Positions 1 to 10,600 of a stretch of DNA of 64,000 nucleotides are shown piece by piece; position 1 is the stretch's first letter; every line of letters starts with the position of its first letter. The stretch is from Breviolum minutum Mf 1.05b.01. Lineage: Eukaryota; Sar; Dinophyceae; Suessiales; Symbiodiniaceae. A program made the translations under genes and the position numbers. Where the stretch lies: positions 1 through 64,000 of the forward strand of contig DF241731.1 in assembly GCA_000507305.1 (NCBI GenBank). Direction: 5' to 3'. The notes beneath the pieces were generated by a model. That model had not been told where the DNA came from. It searched no databases and saw only the letters and a program-made list of their open reading frames with translations.

Positions 1-1043
1 CTGCAACTTTGATTGGTCCCCGAAGAGGTATCCACCTTCCCCTTCCCTTCGGTTGTCAACATATCCATTTGACTCTTCAACTCGGCAAATCTCGTTTCAA
101 AATTTGCATCTCCATCCATAGAACGTGGGGTTGCTGTTTCACGGCCAACATTGCTCAAATATGTTTCCAGTTTGGCGATCCGAACTTCATGCTCCGACAT
201 CTTGTCCTTGACCGACTTCATTTCCCCCTCCACTCTTTCCATGCGCACCGACATACTGGAATTCAAAGTGCTCACTTGTGCCTGGAGCGGTTGGAGTCCA
301 TCATGGATTTCTGACCGTACAATACGAGCAATTGCATCTACAGAAAGACGCTCCACATCTCTTGTCAGTTCTTGTGTTGTTGATTCACTTTGTACCGGAC
401 TCCCTTCGGCTGCTTCCTCATCCCCATCCATTTCATGCAGTGGTGATGTGAATCTTCGGTTTTTGGCGGGCCTGTCCGGCGTCATGCTTGCCATCGCGTT
501 GAGAACCGACGTAGGAACGCTAAAACACGTAGGTTCGCCATCCCCTAGATCAAATCCTTTCAAAGAAGCGTCGCGCCTCCAATTTTTCATAGCCCACTGC
601 AACACTGCGGAAAATAAACGGGGACTTAGGACACACCCTTCTCTCACGCCAGAAGTTATGGGAAAATTGCGGCTAAATCCCCATTTGCCCTGCACTTCCC
701 CTGATTGGCCCTCATACAGTTTCGACAGCATCCATATCATGTGATCCGAAATGCCCTGAGCACGCAATGCATTCCAAAGAGTAGGCCAATGCACACGGTC
801 AAAAGCTTTTGAAAGATCCAAACTTACCAACCAAACCGGTATTCCGTGCGCAGTTGCTTTGTCAAGGAACAAATTGGCTGTAAGCAGGTGCTCTTCAAGC
901 CGGTATTTTGAGCGGAATCCATGTTGTTCTTCGGGTTGATAGGTGTCAAGTGTATGCTCGATACGACCAAGAATCAAATATGCAAAAACCTTGTACAGCA
1001 AACGCAAGTTAGCAATTGGAGGAGGAAGGCTAAAAACCGTAAA
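1..1043 (-). pseudogene. LINE-type reverse transcriptase fragment fused to coiled-coil tail, open at left edge
   Basis: The minus strand is open from the TAA at 1044-1046 down to base 1, with no start and no end inside the window. The first half reads as the fingers and palm of a non-LTR retrotransposon reverse transcriptase: YQPEEQHGFRSKYR, then motif A in VSLDLSKAFDRVHWPTLW, then motif B in ITSGVREGCVLSPRLFS. After LKGFDLGDGEP the expected YADD catalytic block (motif C) does not appear. The frame continues instead into SVLNAMASMTPDRP and a charged, heptad-like region (KSVKDKMSEHEVRIAKLE) that looks like an ORF1 or gag-type coiled coil. The polymerase therefore lacks motif C and should be inactive. 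The N-terminal side is also missing, because only about eight codons separate the upstream stop from the first recognisable RT residues. It is probably a truncated, chimeric LINE copy. RT identity is firm; the nature of the tail is an inference. Confidence 0.8.
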
Positions 1044-3815
1044 TTAAAATAAAAACTGGCTACCGCCTGAGTTTCTGGAAAAAAAGGAAAACAGTAAAAT
1101 CATATGTGCAGTGTAGGGTTATGCTGGCATAAGAACCTTAAAAAATAATTCTATAGTTTTGCCCCTTGTAGATTCCGAATGTCCCTTGCAAACCCGAAAA
1201 TTTAAATTACCTTTGTCAGATATTTGCTATAGCTGCTCGCATCCAACCAAAAATTGAATATTTACAATTTAGGGTCCACCCTAAAATTGTAACTTTACAA
1301 TTGTAGGCTTCCCCTTAAAATATAAACTTACAATTTTAGGGTGGATCATAGGTGGATCAATTTACCGTGGTGGAACAATTGGAAAAAAAATAAAGGGGAC
1401 AGCCGTCGGGTGACAATGACCAAGCTGTTGAGTTTAGCCTCTCCTTCCACGGTGGTTGCACGCATCAAAGTTATTATCATGCGCCATTTGGAGGGGGGAA
1501 CTTTCGTTGCAAACGCACTCTGTGAACAGAAGGTCATGTGGAGTTTGTGGAGGGGTGGATGCAGTTGAAAAAGGAAACAAGGGGCAGTGCACCTATGTCT
1601 CGTTTCCTAAGGAAACAACGAACCTGATGAAGAGCTTGGGAGCTGGTGAGCTGGTGGTCGGAAAAGTGAAGAGCAACATCAAGGCGAAAAAGATAAGGGT
1701 GAGGAAACCGCAGAGTTCCATACGTTTAACATCAAGTCGCTCCCGAAGACAAAGGATGGGGAAGCGAGCCTCATATCACTTGTCGATGACATTGGTGGCA
1801 TAGGAAATTTTACTAGATGTTGGGTTTTGGTGGGTGTCATGTGTCGCTGTAAAATTAAAAGACAACAAGTAAAAACTATTGTAAAGTATGAAAAAGTGAA
1901 GTTTTCACATCGACAATGCACCCTGATGCGTTGTGGAAGCCTTTTTTTGTAGCCAATGCATGTTGAAAGCTAGGCTGGTCTTGCATGTGCAGAAATTGTC
2001 AAAAATCTGCCCTCAAGTGGTGGTAGCGTTGACATGTTGCATTGATGCTACCCCCACTCATCATTCTTTACAATTTATTTTTCCCACAGATATCCCATTG
2101 ATGCTGAAACGTTCTTCTTTTGGGTGGAGCAAGATTTTTGTTTAAGGAACCGTTTGGCGTTTTGGAACTGCAAATCAAATCAAATCAAACCTGCATGCCC
2201 GTGGGCAGCCCATTTGGGCGCAGGTGATCGTCGGAAACCTACCTCATATGTACAACACTGTACAAACATCAAGAGCCACCTCAGATTCACAATGTAGATC
2301 ATTTTCAATGTCTGCAGAAATGAACGAAATCCCCTGTTTTGGAACTGCATCAGACCCCATTCAAGGTAGTTTGCGATTTTGATATCGGGTGTGTCCATTG
2401 CAGAACGGTTACCTTATTTTGACGCTATGGTTACACCAGTTGCTTGTTTTGCAAGTGGCCATCCCAAAATCTACCAACAAGACCTTCGCAAGTTGGACAT
2501 CACATTTCGCCAACTCGCGCGCCATTGTGGGCCCTCCTGGCGGCTTAAAGTGGTCTGCTCCATGGCACGACGTCCTTCACCAGTGGAACGCACGCGATTT
2601 GGAATGTGCTGAACGAGCTGGTGTCAAATTGTGGTCCCGGAGATGCCTGGAACAACATTGGAAATTAGCAAGCTACGTTGCCAACCTTTCAAACAACTGC
2701 ACGTGCTGCGCTAGGTGCAGGACAATGATTAGAAGACCAACGAACACATGGGATGCGCAAATACACGTGTACTGCCGATGGCAAAATTGAGGAATATTGT
2801 AGGGCAACCGCCAATGCAGACAGACCTTTGGCTGACACATGTGGACTCCTTTATTGCATTGTCGACGCCGAAGTGGTGAGAGTTGAAATTGGATTAGGTT
2901 TTGTTGTTTCTCCGCGCCCTGAAGGGGCTGCCTTCGGGCAAGCAGGTTCGACTCGACTCGACTCGGCTCGACTCTGTCCGATTCGTATGTTTGAATTCGG
3001 TATTCCCAGCTGCTGAATGGATCTTTACAGTTGTTGCAGGAAAATGTTGGTTCAAGCTGTTTGGTCACGTAACCAAGGCTTCTTGTTCTTCGTGTTGTTT
3101 TGCATCGTAGTTGGAATCGTCTGCGAATCTCAAGGTCAGGTCAGGTCAGGTCAGCTTGCACGCCCAGATGGCAGCCCTGTGTTTAGGGGAAAGTAACCTT
3201 ATACAAAAAGAAGGACTACCTGCCTGTAATGAAGCCACGAACTCTGATTCGAAACGATGCCAGGTTTCGGTCGAATGTTATGTTATGTTATGTTATGTTG
3301 ACATTGTCTGCACAATGTGGTTGCTGCTGTTGTTGTTATGAGCAGCACGTACCCTAAGTTGTGATCTAGTTGTAACCATTCGTCTACTTTTTGCTGGCTA
3401 GCGGCTGCTCCTCTCAGCTCTGCTTCTATGGGTCGTGGTGGTGATGCTGCTGCTCTTGGTAAAAACTGTGCGAAGATTATTTGGTACTCCCAGGTATGTT
3501 TCGACCGTGAAATGCCAGTCCTCAAATGTTGAGTAATAACCATCGTATGATGGTGGTTTCACCTTGAGCCTATGTTGTGATGCTAGGTTTTCACGGGGGT
3601 CTGTTGTTGTTGATGTTGTTGTTGCTGGAATTGCTTGTGAGTTCATATCTCTGCCTGTTGGAAGTGCAGTGCTCCGCTACCATGTGAAATTTAATGTTGT
3701 ACCAACTTGTTGTCACCGCGCACGCATTTTTGAATGTCACTGTGAGTCTAGTGCTCGAGGGCCCATGAACCCCATACAGTTCGTGACACATGGCGCGGTT
3801 GATGCTTTACACTAC
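1044..3815. other. non-coding stretch with short repeats
   Basis: No convincing gene is visible. The stretch holds an inverted and direct repeat of a TACAATTT(T)AGGG motif (1263-1341), a short CAGGT array (about 3131-3155), a CGACT-rich run (about 2945-2975) and a short ATGTT array (about 3278-3300). The small open frames here have no recognisable domains and no supporting codon pattern. Confidence 0.4.
1263..1341. repeat. TACAATTT(T)AGGG inverted and direct repeat
   Basis: The 12-mer at 1263-1274 is followed after a four-base spacer by its near-perfect reverse complement at 1279-1291, giving a hairpin. A further direct copy lies at 1329-1341. The AGGG/CCCT end is only loosely telomere-like. 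No function can be assigned. Confidence 0.5.
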
Positions 3816-3909
3816 CTACTTACCTACCTACCTACCTACTTACCTACCTACCTACCTACCTCCCTACCTCCCTCCCTACCTCCCTCCCTACCTCCCTCCC
3901 TCCCTCCCT

Positions 3910-3950
<41 letters not shown>

Positions 3951-4014
3951 CCTGCCTGCCTGCCTGCCTGCCTGCCTCCCTACTTACCTACCTACCTACC
4001 TACCTACGTGCCTA
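3816..4014. repeat. CCTA / CCTC / CCTG tetranucleotide array
   Basis: About 200 bp of tetranucleotide satellite changes unit along its length: CCTA first, then CCTC, then CCTG, then CCTA again. Open frames reading Tyr-Leu-Pro-Thr or Leu-Pro-Pro-Ser across it are artefacts of the repeat. Confidence 0.95.
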
Positions 4015-4092
4015 CATCAAGCACGTCCTCTGCCATTAACATACCGGCAGGCCAGGCAAGCATCCAAACAAGCACATCGCTGGCGTCGGCAG

Positions 4093-4093
4093 N
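4093..4093. other. single ambiguous base (N)
   Basis: This is the only N in the window. It lies between the tetranucleotide array and a G-rich TTTAGGG-like stretch, so it probably marks an unresolved join or low-quality base in repetitive DNA. Confidence 0.9.
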
Positions 4094-4320
4094 TTTAGGG
4101 TTTTATGGGGCTTTAGGGGGAGAGGCGGAAGGTCAGAGCTTCAACCAACCATACCAACGTTTAGGGTTTTATGGGGCTTTAGGTTTGGGACTTGGGGACT
4201 TTAGGTTTGGGACTGGGGCTTTAGGGGGGGGGGGTCAGGTCAGAGCTAACATACCCAGTGATGCGTTGCTACCAAAACAGCGTCTAGGTTTTTTGGGGCT
4301 TTTGGTTTGGGACTGGGGCT
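4094..4320. repeat. TTTAGGG-containing G-rich degenerate repeat
   Basis: Imperfect copies of TTTAGGGTTTTATGGGGC and of the related GGTTTGGGACTGGGGCTTTAGG occur several times, around 4094-4120, 4159-4225 and 4285-4320. TTTAGGG is the telomeric heptamer of plants and some protists. Here it is too degenerate and interrupted to be a telomere and may be an interstitial relic. Confidence 0.45.
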
Positions 4321-4723
4321 AACAAAGAAAACTCACCAGAATGAACTGGATGGATGGAAGCGGGGGAAGCATGATGGATGAGCTTTAGCTTCTGGCTAAG
4401 TATTTCTCATTCTTGATTTAGTTGGGAATATGGGTGATTCCATTGGCCCTGCAAAAGCTAAAGAAGTTCAGAACATGTCGCCTCAAAAACTGTCATTTGT
4501 TATTCCAACACTCTTCTGAAGACCGGAACATCAAACACAACAGAGATGGCCACATGTTCAAGTGCTGGAAAGCATGCACATATCCACTGGAACAATTTAC
4601 ATCTTAGCTTCCCTCCATAAAATATCCTTGTTACAATGCCAATGGAAATGCAAATCCAAACTATGCACACTTGCTCGTTTGTTGTACGGAAATATTTCTT
4701 GGTACTAAATTGTACAACGGCAA

Positions 4724-5061
4724 CTGCGCCTGCCACCAAATAGTGCGGCGCCTGCCGCGCAATGTCATACTGCAACGTACCATTCCCTGCACCAGCCACC
4801 CAGAGCCACGCTCCAACGCTACCAGGGACTTCAATCGACTGCGCCTGCCACCAAATGTCACACGTGCTGCGCTGGCCACACAACGTCACAGCAACGTACA
4901 TGCAACGTACCATTCCCTGCACCAGCCACCCAGAGCCACGCTCCAACGCTCCCAGGATGCTTCACTCGACTGCGCCTGCCACCAAAGCTGCGCCCGCCAC
5001 ACAACGTCACAATTCAACGTACCATTCCCTGCACCAGCCACACAGATCCACGCTGCAACTG
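4724..5061. repeat. three-copy minisatellite, 115-131 bp unit
   Basis: Three copies start with CTGCGCCTGCCACCAAA at 4724, 4839 and 4970. Each contains a conserved core, CAACGTACCATTCCCTGCAC, followed by CAGCCAC and a GATCCACGCT or GAGCCACGCT block. The copies differ by short indels in their first half. The frames open across the array are not supported as coding. Confidence 0.85.
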
Positions 5062-5067
5062 GAAGTG

Positions 5068-5130
5068 TCACGTGTACAAGCGAGCCAATTTCACGTGTAC
5101 AAGCGAGCCAATTTCACGTGTACAAGCGAA
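5068..5130. repeat. 23 bp direct repeat with CACGTG core, 2.7 copies
   Basis: TCACGTGTACAAGCGAGCCAATT is repeated at 5068, 5091 and, truncated, at 5114. Each copy holds the palindrome CACGTG. It directly follows the larger minisatellite. A regulatory role is possible but unsupported. Confidence 0.8.
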
Positions 5131-6609
5131 CCCGCGCCCGCTGGCGTCTACCTACGTACCTACCGCCCTAGATACATGCATACCCTTCTACACACATTCA
5201 TACATACAAACATCAAAACACAAATGAATACATAGTACGTACAAAAACTAAGCACGTACGGTCGTACATACGTTCGTACATATGTACATTTTTTTCCCCA
5301 CGAACATCTTTACCCGTAGCTTCAACTTAATTTGTGCACTTAACATTCTTTTGTTGGGATAGTTTTACGCGAACGCTCGCCCCTGGGCGGGCAAGGCTGG
5401 TGGCGCCTCTGCGTGGAGGCCGTTGAGAAAAGATCGTTTCCGCGCAACGTGGCTAGAACGTGCAGTCCACTCGTAATCGAGGCCGGCCGCGCCCAATGCT
5501 TAGGGGTCGCATGAGCACAGACATTCGCAAACATGATGTTTATTCACTTCGTCGCCCTCCCGTTTCTGCGTCAAACCGAAAACGGGGGACACACCGAAGA
5601 AAATCGCATTGAGGTAATCCCCCATTGATCGATTTAGCCTTCTGGGAAGAACATCCAGCAGCATTGGACACCACCGTAGCAGGCGAATCCGCTTCCCAAG
5701 TAGAAAGCGTCGCATTTTGTGTCAAATCAAACATGGCACCGTCAAAGCGAATGTGTGGGAGCCGAACCGGCCTTTTTCTTGTTTACGCACCTGATTGCGC
5801 TGTTTGTGCGATACGCCCTTCACAACTAATTTGTTTGGTTGGGGCAGTAGCCTCACTGCCACCAAGCATTTCTCTAATTCATCCAGCAATAATATAATTT
5901 TTTAGGCGCGATTCGCAACGATAAAAAATTGCCCGCAACCTCAAACCGAACGATATTCGCACGCCATCTGCATAATCCAAACCCTAAAGTACGGTTTTTT
6001 CTGACGCCAGCATCCAAATACTAATTTGGAGTACCCAGAAGAACAGCGGGAAACCTTGTAGATGTCCGACGTCCTCGTCTTGAACCGCCAGATTTGGATT
6101 GGACGACGCAATCGCCAGATTTTTGTTCGGTTTCGCACACCGGGAAATGTGTGCACGAATGGTCATAAATCAAATGTTTCGAATATGTTTGTTAGATTTT
6201 GTTGTTTTCCTTTTCAATTGTTTGATCGGTTAGTCTCCAGGTTTTGACGTTCAGCATTGGGATCCAGCTTCGTTGTCGGCTTCGACGTTGTGGTATACCG
6301 GATACTGCTGTGTTGTCCTCTAGGAGGCTCGCCGCAAATGTTTGATGCCGACGGGTGGGCACGCGGCGCCTGTCTCTTTCCTCGTTATTTTCTGCAGCAT
6401 GTCTCGGGTACACTGTTTGCTGCTCATGCTTGCCAATGTCCGGTCAGTTAGAGGTAAGACCAGGCTTGACTTGGAACAAAAGGTCGCAATAGTGTCGCAA
6501 TCCTTTCAATCCTTCATGGCAGTCTGCAGTGTGGTGACCAGAACAGTCAAAGTTTTGCGTATTTGCAAGGTACAAATCCAAGTTGCCACAATAGTAATGG
6601 CCGGTGGTG

Positions 6610-6850
6610 AATAAGTGAATGAGGGAAGGACAGAGTGAGGGGGGGGGTGAGAGTGAAGGGGCAAGGGAATGAGTGAATACATGAATGAATGAGTGAATAA
6701 AATAAAACTAAATCTGAAACACTTAGTGAGGGAGTGGGTGAGTGATCCTTGAGTGAATAGTGAATGCATGCATGCATGCATGCATGCATGCATGCATGCA
6801 TGCATGCATGCATGGATGAATGGATGGATGGATGGATGGATGAATGAATA
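6610..6850. repeat. GAATGAGT-type and (CATG)n / (GGAT)n microsatellites
   Basis: A GTGAATGAGTGAAT-like imperfect array (6610-6765) runs into an uninterrupted CATG tetranucleotide tract (about 6766-6812) and then GGAT/GAAT units to about 6850. CATG is self-complementary, so the tract is palindromic throughout and can fold on itself. Confidence 0.9.
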
Positions 6851-7588
6851 ACGGAGACTTGTATGCCAAAAACTGGCTGCCTTTTCAAGGTGCGGGTGAG
6901 CAAGGCAAACTATACTTACGTTTCGCGTTCGACATCTTTCGGTGAACAAAATGACAAACTGAAGTCCTGCATATTTGATTCATCGATTCATCTATCTAGG
7001 TGTCCTGAGCACGTAATTGCCAGGCCCAAATTTCTTTACCGCCCGAGCAGGTCATGAAGGCGCTGAATTACCCGACGAGTTTATCGGCGTGTTTTTAATT
7101 TACCTCAATGACATGCTAAAAACACAACCTTTTCAATGACTCAAACACAACGCAACCACGTGACTTTGATGTGGTCGCATGATGCTGATTTTTATCATTT
7201 GTGCCCGTGGGTGACGGAAGGCCAATGTACAAACCCAAGGTGGAAATAATTTCCCATGGACCACCGACAGCCTCATCGGAGCTCATGTCCGCCACAGTTT
7301 GTATTTTGGTCGGTGTACTGGTAGGTATTTTGGTAATTCGTTGATAAATACAGTGTATGAATGATTGTGCCAGAACGTGCCAGCCCTCAAGGTCAGCAAA
7401 CAGAAAGGATGCTCCCTTGATAGGATGGACACATTGTGACATCAGATCTGTGTAACCAGTTAATTCAGCATCAAAGTTCCCCTTGCATTTTCCACTCAGT
7501 TGACTCAAAACGTTTGAGCCTAGCGATTCCAATATTCTTCCGCATCTTCCTTGGGTGCTCTGCCCACGTTAATCTTATTATACATAAT

Positions 7589-7616
7589 GCATATATATAT
7601 ATATATATATATATAT
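7589..7616. repeat. (AT)n microsatellite
   Basis: About 14 AT dinucleotides. Similar short (AT)n tracts occur near 17350, 18840, 24525 and 31330. They are typical of the non-coding DNA here. Confidence 0.9.
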
Positions 7617-10600
7617 CCCTGGTTCCAGTGGGGCTATGGCTATGGCAATTCTTTCAAAACGAGGTCACCACCTCCAGAGCGATGACGCGGCGCACTCTGA
7701 AAGGTTTGACTGGAATTGTTCGTGCAATACTGCACATTTGCGAAAGACTTACAGTATGATTATAATATATATAATCTATATATGATCTATAATATACAAA
7801 CATGATGATGTGTTCGTGTATACATCACCATACTTGCAACTTAACGCACGCTGTTTCTACGTTGGTTCGAATCGAGAACAACTGGCACGCGCTACTTTGC
7901 TCCCCACAAAAACCTTCATCATCTCAATCATTTGCACCTACAGTACCGCAAATGGAGCGATCAACAATTTGTTTCTGATGCTCGTAAGTTGTATGTTTAC
8001 CTCTGGCACGATATTTGAAGGAGACCTGGATTGCGTGAGAAATTGTACTTGGAACTTGGCTGACATTTCAACAAAGGAACTTCTGTACAGTATCTGGAAA
8101 TGTGTACTGCACCTATACCACACTCTTGACCTTACGCGGTGTCATGTATTGCGAGACGTCACAGTTGGATCAATGTCACATCGCGTTGGATTCGAAATTG
8201 TGGATCTGTTTGCGAGGCATTTGTATAGACATTTGTGCAGCACGGTACCCTAGCCCCGTCCGATGAACGCATTGCTTCGCGAGCGATTTCAAATGGAAGC
8301 AACGAGCGGAAGGGTACGCTTAGTGCGCTTGTTGCTTCGTTCCTTCGCCGACATGTCAACCCAGAAAACTGCGCGTGAAAGATTTCGAGCCAGGAGTTCA
8401 GGGCACAGTGATGTTCGCTCTGCCTCATTTTGTTGTACAGCAATAGACTCACACTAGAAACATCAATAATTTGCAGTGCAGTCTGTTTGCCGGGTGAGCT
8501 ATGGAAGTGAATTTCTGATAATTTCTGAAATTACAAAAGCCTGTTGTAGAACCTTCTGCAAGCATTGCTTGGTGAAACCCGTGGCGTGACATTTTGCAAA
8601 TAAACATGATTTGATTTGGACCGGTGGTCACATCAAGACTTGGTTCATTCATTGCGTCCAAAATGACTGGCATGTGGCTTTTGCAAAGATATTACATACA
8701 CATAATGGTTGTGAACCAAGGCTTGCATGTCTTCAGTCTGTATGGCATTTTGTGTTTGATTTTTCGCAGTTGGAGAGGGCAGAAGGCATTGGCATGATGA
8801 GGCAAGCAAGAGCAACATTATTCTTTGCCGAGTTTGTCGCATTTGTGATGGAACTCTGACTTGCGAATGGTACAGCAGGTTTCTCAGTAAGGAAGTTTAA
8901 AATGTGAACGCAGCCTGTGCCGATTGTGCGAACGTTCTGGTACTTTGACTTCAAGTCACTTCCTGCGTTCATGGCTCCCTCTACGCCATGTCGGAACGAA
9001 CTTGGGAAATCATTCGACACAAAGCAAAACAGCTGGAGATCCGGCTCTCTTCCGCTTGAAACACTTTTTTGACCAAGACATCTGCCACGGCGAATCGGCG
9101 TATGGGATACCCAGAAGATAGCAAACAAAACTGGAAACTCTGTTCATGAGTAACTTCTGCATTGTTTGTGGGTGCTACGCTGATGCTAAGCTATCTTCTG
9201 GTCACAGTTAATTATAGGTATGTTGTTGCCTGCAAAATTCTCTGTCCCAATATCTCGGAGACTATCATCAACTCACCGCTAGTACAAGTGTTGAAGTGTT
9301 CGATCTTCTGAAAGAGTAGGCCAAAGCTGGGCAAAACTGAGTATGACTGTAGGATTGTAGATGGATGCAGATGACTGTGTAAGGACCAAAATCCAAAAAA
9401 GGCATTGGACGCGATTGCTTTGAACTAAGGGCCCATATCCTCCCGGATTTAATTCTGGTCACATCATTGCAGCCAAGTGGAACAATGCTTAACTCATTTG
9501 AAAGGAAATGGAGTCTTCAGTCTACCTTCATTTTGTAGATTTTTGCAGACAATATCACCAGGAAAATGCTCAAGTGAAACAACGAACCAACTCTCGAGAA
9601 ACAATGGTACATCAACTGGAAAAGTTCTTGAGAAAAAAAACATAAACATCCATGGCTCAAACTTGGAATCACGTCGAGTTTTGGAAGTGAATTTTTTCAA
9701 AAAACTCCGGCAGCTCTCAACCGCTCCAGGTATGTACAAGGACCGACTGGGTGGCTTACCTCAGAGCTCAACCGCTCCAACATTCGACATTCAATGCGCT
9801 CAGCCAATGTACTACCAGTACCAAATGTACAAGGATGAAGCGATGAAGCGATGCGAAGTATCCAGACTATCCATTTACACACTTCACACCAATGCAATCT
9901 CACCGATGCAGTCATTTCATTTTCTTGTCGTCTTTGCATGGCTGCGATCGTAACAGAACTGAAAGATACTGAAAGGCTCTGGCCAAGCGTTGCCACTGCC
10001 ACGAAGTGGCCTTCTGCTGATGCTGGCAAGATGGCCTCAGAAGCTCATGCGTCCAAATGATCCGAATGCATTTAATATCATTTAATGCTCTATATTATAT
10101 ACACACTCCTATGCAACGACAATACGGTACACGCAGCACACCATGATAGCTGATATAGGCGGTATATAATTGTGATTTTTATCAAGCAAAGCCTTCTTGA
10201 GAGCCACATCTGATTCAAATGCTCAAACCAACCCACGTCTTGAGGTAAAGACCTCTGGCATCACGAAGCCGCTGCTGCAAATTGTACAAATGCCATGACC
10301 AAAGGTCTTTAGCTTCTTTGACATGTAAAAAAAAAGCAGGTCAGCACTTCTCAGAAGTGGCATTCCATTGGCATTTTGCCCAAGGCCCGTAGGCAACACC
10401 ATGTCATACCGTCATACCGAATTACCACTGCGGATTCGGGGCCGGCAAGTCGCATGCAGTCAATCATCGCATCTCGCGTGCCCACATGTCCGCAGTCGAA
10501 TCAGCTGGAACACTTCACGCAACATCATGTGGAACAGGTGTCATGTCTGCACTGGACACAAATAGAAAGGTGAATGGGTTTCGAGAAATCTTAAAATGAA

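Noticed and set aside
3564..4322. 252-codon plus frame crossing the tetranucleotide array
   Set aside because: Mostly repeat-derived Leu-Pro and crosses the N.
7860..7880. GGTTCGAATC resembling a tRNA T-loop / B box
   Set aside because: No A box, anticodon stem or acceptor stem can be found at suitable distance.
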